Assembly: GCA_028288305.1 (NCBI GenBank)
Contig: JAQBOA010000016.1
Coordinates: 124,001-188,000 of the forward strand
Source: Mucilaginibacter sp.
Lineage (GTDB): Bacteria; Bacteroidota; Bacteroidia; Sphingobacteriales; Sphingobacteriaceae
Reading direction: 5' to 3'
Length of the DNA: 64,000 bases
Below are positions 8,901-17,418 of this stretch, piece after piece. The position numbers and the translations under genes are program-made. Within the stretch, counting starts at the first letter, position 1. The number at the start of each line of letters is the position of its first letter. The notes below the pieces were generated by a model. It was not told where the DNA came from, did no database searches, and worked only from the letters and a program-made list of their open reading frames with translations.

Positions 8901-11886
8901 ACAGCGGGCTTATGCTCATATCACGTTCCTTAACTACTGCATCAACCACTTTCTCGAAAGGTGCGTCGTGGTGTCTAAAGGCCTCAAGGGTAATGCTTTT
9001 AATATCCCTCAACATCTCGCTGAAGGACATATCCGCCCTTACATGGCTCCGTAGAGGCAGCATGTTAATGAAGAAGCCGATCAGTTCTTCCAATTCGTGC
9101 TGGACCCTTCCTGCTACAGGCGTGCCTATACATATATCATCCTGCCCGCTGTAACGGTATAGCAATACCCTAAAGGCTGATAGTAACGTCATGAAAAGTG
9201 TGACCTCATTACGATGGCTTAAACTCAAAAGCGCTTCAGATAAATCCTGGGCTATTTTAAAAGTACTTGCAGCGCCGCGTGAACTTTGTATCAAAGGACG
9301 GCTAAAATCCGTAGGCAGTTGCAGCGGCGAAACGCCTTTCAGCTTCTCTTTCCAGTAGGCTATCTTCTTGTCCAGATACTCTCCCTGTATGTACCTCCGC
9401 TGCCATATCGCATAATCAGCGTACTGTATAGAAAGTTCCGGTAATACTGTTCCTGCATTACTTGCATACTTTTCATACAGGGCAGATATTTCCTTAACCA
9501 AGACCGATGCCGACCATCCATCAGATGCTATATGATGCATTGTTATTACCAGTACATTGTGTTCCTCATGAATCCTGATCAGATCTGCACGCAGCATGTA
9601 GTCGGCCGACAGGTCAAACGGCTTATGGATCAAATCGGTGATTAACTGGGATAAACCTGCTTCACCACCTGCTAAATGTTCTTTGATGCCCAAATACCAG
9701 TTATCCGCCACCATGATATGTTGATAACTTTGCCCATCATGCTCAAGGATCACTGTACGCAATATTTCGTGGCGGTTAATTATGGCCTGTAATGTTTTTT
9801 TTAATATTTCAACATCTAATTCACCACGTAAGCGCCATACTATCGGTAAATGGTATTGCACGCTGCCATTTAACTGGTCGATAAACCATAAGCGCTCCTG
9901 GCTGAACGATAAAGGCACATGTTCAGGACGTGCTCCTGCTACTATTGCAGGCAGTGATGATCCTTTAGTTTGTTCGTCAAGATATGCACCAAGTCCGGCT
10001 ATAAACGGATGGACAAACAGATCATCAATATTTAATTCTATGTCCAATTGGCGCCGGATCGCTGATACGGCACGCATCGCTAACAGCGAATGCCCGCCCA
10101 GGTCAAAAAAATTATCATAGACGCCTATCCGCTCCACCCCAAGCAGTTCCCGCCATATCCCTGCCAGCGCCTCTTCTGTTGCGTTCCGGGGTGGTGCATA
10201 CTCAGCTGTCATATTGGGTAACTCCGGATCGGGCAAGGCATTGCGATCAACCTTTCCGTTAACCATCAATGGCAGGCGCTCTAACGTTACCCAAATTCCC
10301 GGCACCATGTAATCCGGCAGCTTTGTCCCCAGGTATTTCTGTATAGCTTGTTTATCAAATTCACCTTCAGCTACCACATACCCTACTAGCAGTTTATTGC
10401 CGCTGTTATCATCTTTTGCCATTACTATACCCGCATGTACAAGTCCGCTCCGGTTCAGTACATCCTCAATCTCCCCGAGTTCTATCCTGTAGCCACGTAC
10501 CTTTACCTGGTCATCCATCCTGCCAAGGTATTCGATGTTTCCATCGGGCAGTCGACGGCCCCAATCGCCCGTTTTATATAATCGTGCCCCGGCTTCATTA
10601 TTGAACGGATCTTTTATAAATTTCTCTGCTGTTAACTCCGGATGGTTCAGATAACCACGAGCCAATCCCATGCCCCCTATGCAGATCTCTCCTATTATAC
10701 CAATCGAACTAAGCTCCTTGTCCGCATTTGCTATATAAACCCGGGTATTTGGTATTGGTGTGCCTATGGGTAGTTCAGTCTGTATAAATTCATAATCTTC
10801 CAAAGTATTTAAACTATAACTACAGCATCCTATAGTCGCTTCTGTTGGACCATATTCATTAATAATCTCTACACTAATGCCTTTTTTAATAAGAAAATCC
10901 AGATCGCTCAATCTTAACTTCTCTCCTCCTATCACAAGTTTGCTGGTTAACCAACCGCAATTGGTGTTTTTAAAAGTAGTTGGCAGCAACCCGAGGTGAG
11001 AGGGGGTGATTGTAATAAAATCGTATGGTGCATATTTTTCCAGGTTCGCATCGGTAAATGCATCAATTGAACTTTTTGATGCGATAACCAAATATTTACC
11101 TGAAAGGAAGGGGGTAAATAAACTTATAAGTGAGGCATCAAATGTATATGATAAGTGAATAAAGCTGCCTGCATTTGTCCCTTCGTTATTAATAAACCTT
11201 GCTTTACTACTGGAAAGATAATTTAGCAAGCTTTGATGCTCAATCATCACTCCTTTAGGTTTACCCGTTGAGCCCGAAGTATAAATTACATAAGCTAACT
11301 GTTTAGGCGATATTTTAACTCCAGGGTTGCATTGGAACTCCTTGATAATAGTAGAACTATCCTCTTTCCAATCTATTACCGTTAAACTTAGTTCTTCTTT
11401 AATTTCTTTCACTATATCGCCTATAACCAAATTTGCCCCAGTATCCTCCAAAATATAGCTGATCCGGTCGGCTGGGTAATCTGGATCAATAGGCACATAT
11501 GCTCCTCCTGCCTTCAATATTCCAAGGATGCCTATTATCATTTCCAGGCTGCGGGCTATACTGATAGGTACAAGTGTTTCTGCCTTTACTCCTCTATGTG
11601 TTAAATAATGTGCCAATTGGTTCGAGCGCGCATTAAGTTCCTGATAGCTAAGCTTTTGGTCTTCAAACACCACCGCAATAGCTTCGGGAGTCTTTAATAC
11701 TTGCTCTTCAAATAGTGCTACTACACTTTTATCTTTAAGATAATGTGCCTGTATACCATTTAAATCTAAAGGCAACTGTTTAATTTTCTGATTAGAAAAG
11801 GTATTAATGCTATCCATTAGATTATTAATTAGCTTATTTACAAATAGTTGACTTATAAAAACTATATCCAGGATTTTAAAATACAT
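5950..11886 (-). CDS. two-module non-ribosomal peptide synthetase (A-T-C-A-T-TE)
   Basis: Predicted to assemble a dipeptide on carrier domains and release it. Domains by residue: A1 about 55-550 (YTSGSTGKPKG at 202-212, EYGPTEA, YKTGD), carrier 1 with pantetheinyl Ser600 in DLGGHSLL, LCL-like condensation about 655-1090 with HHIASDG at 784-790, A2 about 1105-1590, carrier 2 with Ser1638, and a thioesterase about 1690-1965. Binding-pocket residues read by hand against GrsA give DLFNNALTY for A2, which I recall as an alanine signature; A1 reads DAITVGEIG and is left open. The thioesterase motif is GHCLGG, so the nucleophile would be Cys1768, with Asp1795 and His1943 completing the triad. ATG at 11817 (MDSINTF) is an alternative start that trims 23 residues of doubtful value. 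No Sfp-type activator, MbtH or transporter gene is adjacent. Confidence 0.93.
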   Translation of the reverse strand: MYFKILDIVFISQLFVNKLINNLMDSINTFSNQKIKQLPLDLNGIQAHYLKDKSVVALFEEQVLKTPEAIAVVFEDQKLSYQELNARSNQLAHYLTHRGVKAETLVPISIARSLEMIIGILGILKAGGAYVPIDPDYPADRISYILEDTGANLVIGDIVKEIKEELSLTVIDWKEDSSTIIKEFQCNPGVKISPKQLAYVIYTSGSTGKPKGVMIEHQSLLNYLSSSKARFINNEGTNAGSFIHLSYTFDASLISLFTPFLSGKYLVIASKSSIDAFTDANLEKYAPYDFITITPSHLGLLPTTFKNTNCGWLTSKLVIGGEKLRLSDLDFLIKKGISVEIINEYGPTEATIGCCSYSLNTLEDYEFIQTELPIGTPIPNTRVYIANADKELSSIGIIGEICIGGMGLARGYLNHPELTAEKFIKDPFNNEAGARLYKTGDWGRRLPDGNIEYLGRMDDQVKVRGYRIELGEIEDVLNRSGLVHAGIVMAKDDNSGNKLLVGYVVAEGEFDKQAIQKYLGTKLPDYMVPGIWVTLERLPLMVNGKVDRNALPDPELPNMTAEYAPPRNATEEALAGIWRELLGVERIGVYDNFFDLGGHSLLAMRAVSAIRRQLDIELNIDDLFVHPFIAGLGAYLDEQTKGSSLPAIVAGARPEHVPLSFSQERLWFIDQLNGSVQYHLPIVWRLRGELDVEILKKTLQAIINRHEILRTVILEHDGQSYQHIMVADNWYLGIKEHLAGGEAGLSQLITDLIHKPFDLSADYMLRADLIRIHEEHNVLVITMHHIASDGWSASVLVKEISALYEKYASNAGTVLPELSIQYADYAIWQRRYIQGEYLDKKIAYWKEKLKGVSPLQLPTDFSRPLIQSSRGAASTFKIAQDLSEALLSLSHRNEVTLFMTLLSAFRVLLYRYSGQDDICIGTPVAGRVQHELEELIGFFINMLPLRSHVRADMSFSEMLRDIKSITLEAFRHHDAPFEKVVDAVVKERDMSISPLFQVMFVFQNTPEIPTLKLGQLSLNADNPKHTKAQCDIAFMVEETSSGIQGTVEYSTDLYMDATIERMINHYINLLESIVASPELEISRMGILSAEEKAILKEFNAIEVAYPKDKSIVDLFEDRAAKSPESTAVMFEGTKLSYGELNRHSNQLAHYLQSKGVKAETLVPICVERSPKMVIGILGILKAGGVYVPIDPEYPQHRISYMLEDTGAAIVLTSKAGKDKLSTSAAIIELDTDWQQIEKEKDSNPQIGITPDQLAYVIYTSGSTGKPKGVMIQHKNASSFIAWCQQEFASDNFNMVYAVTSICFDLSIFELFYPLSMGKPVRILENGPAIGNYLAEDSAVLINTIPSVIEYLINEKTDLSMASVINMAGEPVPLRVLERLDMIHTTVRNLYGPTEDTTYSTMSVLEKGKLITIGKPISNTQIYILSGDKELTPIGVAGEICIGGAGLSRGYLNRKDLTAEKFINDPFSKKTEARLYKTGDLGRWLPDGNIEYLGRMDDQVKIRGYRIELGEIENVLNESEQVNQAVVLAKEDNSGNKRLIGYVVHEGAFDKQAIQNYLSTKLPEYMVPALWVELEKLPLTPNGKIDRKALPDPELTDRAAEYVASRNETETKLAEIWQELLGLERIGINDNFFELGGHSLLAMRAVSLIRRELNIELSIMDLFVYPSIAALISQLESKNKTTSQLLIPIRATGDKIPLYIICGAGGTAFQFLDFVKMLNHEQPVYGLQQPMHTKYLKEFPNTIEEIAHIYIKEILKQNPKGPYALSGHCLGGNVAFEMAVQLKSMGKEVAMLSLFDSYTIKKEEILTASFNYIFPMPGLIKKRISKISLKMDLEMFLLLKYPKQYFQYKFEKVKSIIGVNKTKLGDAELKSFNKVSKVFETAKCNYKMKHYEGDILVFYAKEHYYFTDRNKGIYYKRISISNETKNSWKKHARSVEIYEIEGEHSTMFDLKHAAELAEIVQSSLKSINIIENENSQVFC

Positions 11887-12137
11887 TTCAGGAACGGAAT
11901 CGTAAATTCAATTAATTAGATACGATAAGAATATGCAGGGGTTTGTTTCAGCTATATATAATTTGTACTTAAAATCGGTTTAGGCCTTGATACTTGGGGT
12001 TGTTAAAGTTAATGTATTTTTTTACTTCTAATTAAAATTTATTCACTTTTTTTTAATCAAAAGCGGATTCGTAGTATACAATAAATAATATTAATCTATA
12101 AAATCTATCGATTTAGTAGTATTTATATAAATAATAT
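11887..12137. other. divergent AT-rich spacer
   Basis: Spacer between the left-going peptide synthetase and the right-going sulfatase operon. It is very AT-rich and I find no gene, RNA or clear TAnnTTTG element reading left for the synthetase. Confidence 0.5.
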
Positions 12138-12145
12138 TATATTTG
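12138..12145 (+). promoter_or_regulatory. Bacteroidetes -7 promoter element of the sulfatase operon
   Basis: TATATTTG matches the Bacteroidetes primary-sigma -7 consensus TAnnTTTG exactly. Transcription would begin about 12150-12153, only about a dozen bases ahead of the polycysteine reading frame at 12164. No convincing -33 TTTG box sits at the expected distance. Position and match support it, but there is no experimental evidence. Confidence 0.55.
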
Positions 12146-12163
12146 CTCTGTAAAACAAACGCA

Positions 12164-12256
12164 ATGAAAGCTTTTTTACATTTCTACAATAGCACATTAT
12201 ATTTATTGCTTACTGCTCAAGTAATGCGAATGTGTTGTTTCTGTTGTTGTTGCTAA
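12164..12256 (+). CDS. polycysteine leader peptide (30 aa)
   Basis: A 30-codon frame starting MKAFLHFYN and ending MRMCCFCCCC followed by TAA. Six of the last seven sense codons are Cys (five TGT, one TGC), far above chance in this AT-rich spacer. It lies just behind a promoter-like element and 264 bp ahead of susC in an operon encoding sulfate-ester uptake and hydrolysis. Its Cys codons are also part of a hairpin (12231-12269), and a strong stem follows at 12399-12421. In mycobacteria, polycysteine short frames act as cysteine-responsive attenuators; by analogy, ribosomes stalling here when cysteinyl-tRNA is scarce would raise expression of sulfur-scavenging genes. The peptide itself need have no function. 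Sequence is observed; the regulatory role is inferred. Confidence 0.65.
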   Translation: MKAFLHFYNSTLYLLLTAQVMRMCCFCCCC

Positions 12257-12269
12257 TTAGCACAACACA
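12231..12269 (+). promoter_or_regulatory. hairpin enclosing the Cys codons of the leader
   Basis: TGTGTTGT at 12231-12238, which covers the first Cys codons, is perfectly complementary to ACAACACA at 12262-12269 just past the stop codon. The intervening segment also holds the self-complementary GCTAATTAGC at 12252-12261. A ribosome paused on the Cys codons would cover the left arm and prevent this fold, as in classical leader-peptide attenuation. Confidence 0.5.
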
Positions 12270-12398
12270 CCTTTTTAACGTTTTTGCTAATTGTTCTAGC
12301 TGCTGACATGGTAAGTTGTGACCAATGTAAATTCAATGAGCATTACTGAATCACTTAAAAATTACTAAAATGAAATAACAAGTACTTATAAAAAATAA

Positions 12399-12421
12399 AC
12401 CGGCAAGGAAGCCTTGCCGGT
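12399..12421 (+). terminator. strong hairpin, candidate attenuator before susC
   Basis: A nine base pair GC-rich stem, CCGGCAAGG at 12400-12408 with CCTTGCCGG at 12412-12420, closed by one further A-T pair and a three-base loop. It sits between the polycysteine frame and susC with an A-rich run immediately upstream and only weak T content downstream on the + strand. On the - strand the A-run would be a T-tract, but no left-going gene ends here. Best read as an intrinsic terminator or pause site inside the leader RNA. Confidence 0.5.
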
Positions 12422-12428
12422 CATTTCA

Positions 12429-12472
12429 ATGATTGATCAGCTCGGTAACGCCAATCACTTACTGATCATCAT
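12429..12472 (+). promoter_or_regulatory. second leader hairpin near the susC start
   Basis: TGATCAG at 12434-12440 pairs with CTGATCA at 12462-12468, extended by four more pairs past a one-base bulge. It lies 48 bases ahead of the susC ATG and could act with the upstream stem as alternative structures or in translational control. Confidence 0.35.
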
Positions 12473-12520
12473 AAATAGTTTTACTAACAATTAATTATTA
12501 ACATAAAACAAGCTAAATAT

Positions 12521-15500
12521 ATGGAAATATATGTCCATGCCAAACCACTACTTATTAAGTTCACTAAAGTATTTCTTTTTCTAATAATCCCTTTTACCGC
12601 ATTTGCTCAAACTGAAACTGTTCCTCTTATAAATTCAAGATTATTGGGGACTGTTGTTGACTCGGTAACAAAACAAGGTATTCCGGGGGTGGTTATACTT
12701 ATTAAAAGAACCACCCACTCTGTTTCAACTGGTTCTCATGGAGAATTCTCTTTTGTTACCGGTCAAAAATTTCCCTATACGCTTATAATAAGTTTTATTG
12801 GATATAAAACAAAGCAGGTAATAGCGGATGGCAGTCCGATTAATATACAGCTTGCTGAAAATATAAGCCAGCTAAACGATGTAGTAATAGTAGGTTATGG
12901 CAAACAGAAAAAAAGCGATGTAACCGGTTCAATTGCTGCCGTACCAAAAAACCTGCTTGACCAACCCCAGGCATCATTTGATAACCTGTTGCAGGGCGGT
13001 GTTTCGGGAGTAGCTGTAACGTCAAACTCAGGTCAGCCGGGTAGTTCTGCTACCGTACGCATACGCGGAGGTAATTCTATCTCTTTTGGAAACGCCCCGT
13101 TATATGTGATAGATGGTTTTATTATATACAATAATAACGATTATGCCAATGTCGGTTCAAACGGTACTAGCGTTGATGCATTATCGACCATCGATCCTGG
13201 GGATATCGAATCTATCGAAGTTTTAAAAGATGCATCAGCAACAGCTATTTATGGCTCACGCGGAGCCAACGGTGTAGTAATTATTACCACTAAAAGAGGT
13301 AAAAAGGGAGCAAATACAGTCAACTTCAGTTCCTACTATGGTGTACAAAAAGTATCTAAAACGCTTAATCTGCTTAACGCATCCCAGTGGGCCTCATTAA
13401 TTAATGATGTTAATGTGAGCGACGGAGTGCCGCAAACTTATACGGGAGCACAGATCGCCGCCTTAGGAACAGGGTCAAACTGGCAAAGGTCAGCGCTCCG
13501 AAACGCTCCTGAATTAAATGATGAACTAACCATTTCGGGCGGAGATGAAAAATCCAGGTATCTTATATCGGGAGATTACTTTAACCAGGAAGGTACAATA
13601 TCAAATACCGGCTTTAAAAGGTATTCAGCACGCGTCAATTATGAAAAAGATGTTTCGGACCGTTTTAGGGTTACGACAAATGTATTCGGTAGTCAGAGTA
13701 TTGAAAACAAACTTTATGGGAGCGCTTATAACAGCATAAATTTTAGTAACGCTTACGCCAATTTATTGTTAGCATCACCAGTTGCTTTAATTAAAAACTC
13801 CGATGGAAGTTATAATATCTCTAACCCTTACATCGCCACTCCTACCAACCCGTTACAAGATATAACGGCAATCACCAATGCAACCACGCTTACCCGTGTT
13901 TTGGGAAATGTTGCTGGAGAATATAAACTTTTGGAAGGCCTCGTACTGAAAATAACTGGTGGGGTTGATATACTAAATACTGCACAGGATTACTATGCAC
14001 CATCTAACACCGGCGCTCCGGCAGGCAGTTCAACTGGCTATGCTGCCAGCGGGTATGCTTCAATCGGCGCCGGTAATGAGCTGAGCTGGTTAAATGAAAA
14101 TACGCTGACTTACGATCACGTATTTAACAAAACCCATTTTTTAAATGTTCTTGGTGGCTATACCTTACAGTATGAGCAAGATGCTTCATCTGTTGCAGTC
14201 GCTCAAAAATTCCCAAATAATCTTACCACTTATAATAATCTTTCGTATGCTGGTATTGCCGACCTGCCTTCATCAAGCAGCCATAGCGCTACTTTGGAGT
14301 CGTACCTTGCAAGGGTTAACTATTCGTACTTACACAAGTATAATTTAACTATTTCTGAACGTGCGGACGGCTCTTCCAAATTAGGAGTGAATCACAAATG
14401 GGGATTTTTCCCATCTGTGGGCCTTTCCTGGAATGCTGATAGAGAAGATTTTTTAAAACCACTATCTCAAACTATCAGCAACTTAAAGATAAGGTTGAGT
14501 GCCGGGCAAACAGGTAATTCAGAAGTTCCTCCATATAGCTCTTTGTCGGCACTGTCCCCAACTAACTACTATTTAAACAGCACGTTGGTAACAGGTATCG
14601 CGCCGGTTCAATTGGCTAACCCTGATTTAAAATGGGAAACAACAACGCAATATGACGTGGGTTTCGATTTGGGCTTATTTAACAGCCGTGTCAATTTTGT
14701 TTTTGATGCTTATTACAAAAAAACCACTGATTTGCTGCTTAGCGTTCCGTTGCCGCTTTATACAGGTTATGCCAGTGAGCTTGAAAATGTGGGAAGCGTA
14801 GAGAATAAAGGGATTGAGCTTGCTTTAAATACTGACAACATTAAGGGCGATGACTTTAGCTGGAAAACAAGCATAGTATTCGGATTAAACAGGAATAAGA
14901 TTTTAAGCCTTGGGCCGGGTGTTAACAGTTATTTCCCGCTGGCGCCTACCGGGCAGGTATCTCCCGTAATTGTAAAGGTAGGTTTGCCGGTAAGTACTTT
15001 TTGGGGATATACAACCAATGGTCTTTTGACCGCTAAAGATATAGCTAACGGTGTACCACTTTTGGCTGGTGTGCCTCAAAAAGTAGGTGACACTAAATAT
15101 GTTGACTATAATGGCGACGGCAAAATTACCACAAGCGATAAACATAACCTTGGCAGCGCCCAGCCAAAATTTACCGGAAGCATATCCAATACTTTTACTT
15201 ATAAGAAATTTGATCTTTCCATATTTTTCACTGGATCCTATGGCAATAAAATATTTAACCTGCTTCAGCAATCGTTAGAGCGCCCAACCTTAACGCTAAA
15301 CGCTTCGGCTACATTATTAAACAGGTGGAGTCCACAAAATCCAAACGGAACAGTTGCCAGGGCGACCAATTCACCTGTACCCCAGGTAACAGACCGGTAT
15401 ATAGAAGACGGCTCTTATTTAAAGCTAAAAAATGCTTCTCTTGGATACACTTTTACCAATAGTTTCCTTTCAAAAATTCATGCAAAGCAGTTAAGGATTT

Positions 15501-15655
15501 ATGTTTCGGGACAAAACCTGTTAACAATTACCAAATACACGGGCCTTGACCCGGAAGCTAACTTTTATGATAACGATAATACCAAGCAGGGGATAGACTA
15601 TGGTACCTATCCGCCGGTAAGGACTTTCCTGGCAGGCCTCAATCTCACTTTTTAA
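12521..15655 (+). CDS. SusC/RagA-family TonB-dependent outer-membrane receptor
   Basis: Outer-membrane importer of 1044 residues, forming a gated pore with SusD and driven by TonB. A signal peptide ends at AFAQ (about residue 30). A carboxypeptidase-regulatory-like domain follows (about 40-110), then the SusC signature VVIVGYGKQKKSDVTGSI, a plug domain with SIEVLKDASATAIYGSRGANGVV, and a C-terminal beta-barrel ending in a final aromatic residue. susD follows after 9 bp. No ECF sigma/anti-sigma pair is next to it; the polycysteine leader upstream may be the control instead. The operon context points to uptake of a sulfated molecule, but the ligand is not readable from the sequence. Confidence 0.95.
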   Translation: MEIYVHAKPLLIKFTKVFLFLIIPFTAFAQTETVPLINSRLLGTVVDSVTKQGIPGVVILIKRTTHSVSTGSHGEFSFVTGQKFPYTLIISFIGYKTKQVIADGSPINIQLAENISQLNDVVIVGYGKQKKSDVTGSIAAVPKNLLDQPQASFDNLLQGGVSGVAVTSNSGQPGSSATVRIRGGNSISFGNAPLYVIDGFIIYNNNDYANVGSNGTSVDALSTIDPGDIESIEVLKDASATAIYGSRGANGVVIITTKRGKKGANTVNFSSYYGVQKVSKTLNLLNASQWASLINDVNVSDGVPQTYTGAQIAALGTGSNWQRSALRNAPELNDELTISGGDEKSRYLISGDYFNQEGTISNTGFKRYSARVNYEKDVSDRFRVTTNVFGSQSIENKLYGSAYNSINFSNAYANLLLASPVALIKNSDGSYNISNPYIATPTNPLQDITAITNATTLTRVLGNVAGEYKLLEGLVLKITGGVDILNTAQDYYAPSNTGAPAGSSTGYAASGYASIGAGNELSWLNENTLTYDHVFNKTHFLNVLGGYTLQYEQDASSVAVAQKFPNNLTTYNNLSYAGIADLPSSSSHSATLESYLARVNYSYLHKYNLTISERADGSSKLGVNHKWGFFPSVGLSWNADREDFLKPLSQTISNLKIRLSAGQTGNSEVPPYSSLSALSPTNYYLNSTLVTGIAPVQLANPDLKWETTTQYDVGFDLGLFNSRVNFVFDAYYKKTTDLLLSVPLPLYTGYASELENVGSVENKGIELALNTDNIKGDDFSWKTSIVFGLNRNKILSLGPGVNSYFPLAPTGQVSPVIVKVGLPVSTFWGYTTNGLLTAKDIANGVPLLAGVPQKVGDTKYVDYNGDGKITTSDKHNLGSAQPKFTGSISNTFTYKKFDLSIFFTGSYGNKIFNLLQQSLERPTLTLNASATLLNRWSPQNPNGTVARATNSPVPQVTDRYIEDGSYLKLKNASLGYTFTNSFLSKIHAKQLRIYVSGQNLLTITKYTGLDPEANFYDNDNTKQGIDYGTYPPVRTFLAGLNLTF

Positions 15656-15664
15656 TAAAATAAT

Positions 15665-17146
15665 ATGATAAATATGAAAAAGCTTTTCTCAATAATAATA
15701 ATAATTACTATCTACAGCACATTGCATTCGTGCAAGAAGCTGACCGAAAATCCGGATTCGGTTATTGTATCATCTCAATTCTATAAAACGTCATCTGATG
15801 CTAATTCGGCAGTAAATGCCGCCTATAGTTCCTTAAATAGTGATCCGGCGGGTGATTTTCCGTTGTATGGCCGGCAACTTAATCTTTTGGTAGAAAACGG
15901 AAGCGATAATCAAATTTATAGTCCCAGCAATACCAACCCTGATGTAAGGGCTTTAGGCACTGCCACCTATGTGGCTGCTAACAGCAGGGTACAAAAAGTT
16001 TGGCAACAGCTATATTATGGTATAAACCGGGCAAACATTGCGATAGATAATATTCCGGCAATACAGTTTGATACAACACTCCGGTCGAGGTTAGTAAGAG
16101 AATCAAAATTTATCAGGGCGCTTTTATACTTTAACCTGGTACGTTTATACGGAGCAGTGCCTTTGGTATTACATAACCCAACGAGTATCAATGTAACCAG
16201 CCTTTTAGTAGGACGGACTGCCTCAGACAGCGTTTACAGCCAGATTATTACAGATCTTAAAGATGCCACCAATTTACCAAAATCATATTCGGGCGCTGAT
16301 GTAGGGAGGGCAACAGGAGGTGCGGCCCATGCTTTGCTGGCCAAAGTTTATTTAACCAAACAGGATTGGCCGAATGCGCTTATCCAGCTAAATGATGTTA
16401 TTAATGGTGGGTATGGTTATGCTCTTTTCCCCAATTATATCCAGGCATTTCAAAAATCTACTAAAAATGGTGTTGAACACATTTTCTCGGTACAGTTCGA
16501 AACCAATTTGGGAGCCGTAAACAGTACGCAAGTTTTAAGTCAGAGCTTTAGCTCGTTTAATACAGGCATCTTTCCGGTAGATATTCCTGCCGACAGCAGT
16601 ATTAGCAAGTTGTTTAGCGCAACTGATACACGCAAGGCGGTAACCTTTTACACTTCAGTGTTTAATGCAGCAACAGGTAAAACGGTAATTTTTAACAATG
16701 CTTACACCCCTTATTTTAACAAGTTTGTCGATTATAGTTTATCCCCATTGAGTACACAGGGGCAAAGCGGCATAAATTATCCGGTTATCCGCTATGCTGA
16801 TGTATTGCTAATGTATGCCGAAGTGCAAAACGAAATAAACGAAGTGCCAACACCTGCTGCTTATAATGCTATTAACCAGGTAAGGGCAAGAGCTAACATA
16901 CCTAATTTAACACCAGGTTTAAACCATTCAGATTTTAGGGATTCGGTTTTCTTAGAAAGAAGAAAGGAGTTTATACAGGAGGGACACCGCTGGTTTGATT
17001 TAGTGCGCCAGGGCGGTACAGTGCTGGTTGATGCACTCCATAAATATCCGGCAAAATCAGCTGCCAGTTCAAAAAATAATTTATTTCCAATTCCACAAGT
17101 CGAAATTCAACTGAACCCTAAGTTAACACAGAACCCGGGCTACTAA
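15665..17146 (+). CDS. SusD/RagB-family nutrient-binding lipoprotein
   Basis: Surface lipoprotein of 493 residues that caps the SusC barrel and binds the substrate. The signal peptide carries a lipobox-like LHSC followed by KKL. SusD_RagB features include an N-terminal TPR-like helical scaffold and the conserved C-terminal RRKEFIQEGHRWFDLVRQG, and the protein ends with the usual LNPKLTQNPGY. An internal ATG three codons in (15674) is an equally plausible start. It pairs with the SusC gene just upstream. Confidence 0.94.
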   Translation: MINMKKLFSIIIIITIYSTLHSCKKLTENPDSVIVSSQFYKTSSDANSAVNAAYSSLNSDPAGDFPLYGRQLNLLVENGSDNQIYSPSNTNPDVRALGTATYVAANSRVQKVWQQLYYGINRANIAIDNIPAIQFDTTLRSRLVRESKFIRALLYFNLVRLYGAVPLVLHNPTSINVTSLLVGRTASDSVYSQIITDLKDATNLPKSYSGADVGRATGGAAHALLAKVYLTKQDWPNALIQLNDVINGGYGYALFPNYIQAFQKSTKNGVEHIFSVQFETNLGAVNSTQVLSQSFSSFNTGIFPVDIPADSSISKLFSATDTRKAVTFYTSVFNAATGKTVIFNNAYTPYFNKFVDYSLSPLSTQGQSGINYPVIRYADVLLMYAEVQNEINEVPTPAAYNAINQVRARANIPNLTPGLNHSDFRDSVFLERRKEFIQEGHRWFDLVRQGGTVLVDALHKYPAKSAASSKNNLFPIPQVEIQLNPKLTQNPGY

Positions 17147-17149
17147 TTA

Positions 17150-17218
17150 GTTCATGGTTGATAGTTCATGGTTCATAGCCGAAAGAGGTGCAGCTACCAT
17201 GAACTATCAACCATGAAC
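17150..17218. repeat. perfect 23-bp inverted repeat with 23-nt loop
   Basis: The arm at 17150-17172 is the exact reverse complement of 17196-17218. Both are built from the short unit TTCATGGT/ATAGTTCATGG repeated in series. It lies between susD and the small membrane protein genes. Simple-unit elements like this occur between genes in Bacteroidetes. It would form a strong RNA hairpin that could stabilise the susCD transcript or reduce read-through. Confidence 0.7.
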
Positions 17219-17246
17219 CATGAACTATGAACTAAATCAAATAAAT

Positions 17247-17405
17247 ATGACATTATCAGACGTAACATTAATCGGAAAAAAAGTACTGGTGGGAATCGCA
17301 GTAACACTGGTGCCCTTTATCATCATTTTCGGCGGCCTCTGGCTTACCCAAAAATTACTAACCAATCATAATAAAGTTAAAACAACAAATTATCAAACCA
17401 AATAA
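17247..17405 (+). CDS. small single-pass membrane protein (52 aa)
   Basis: Starts MTLSDVTLIGKK and has one hydrophobic helix (about residues 12-34, GIAVTLVPFIIIFGGLWL) followed by a basic, polar tail. A frame-compatible ATG at 17220 lies within the repeat, so the ATG at 17247 is preferred. It sits in the sulfatase operon between susD and a second small membrane protein. I recognise no family; its role may be structural support of the adjacent membrane hydroxylase. Confidence 0.6.
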   Translation: MTLSDVTLIGKKVLVGIAVTLVPFIIIFGGLWLTQKLLTNHNKVKTTNYQTK

Positions 17406-17418
17406 AACCAATGTAATT

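Noticed and set aside
7013..10604. Several + strand open frames of 60-130 codons within the peptide synthetase
   Set aside because: Antisense shadows of a long real gene with intact domains; no independent features.
12399..12421. Stem read as a terminator for a left-going transcript
   Set aside because: It has a better T-run on the - strand, but no left-going gene ends there; the only genes right of it read to the right. Kept as a leader hairpin of the + strand.
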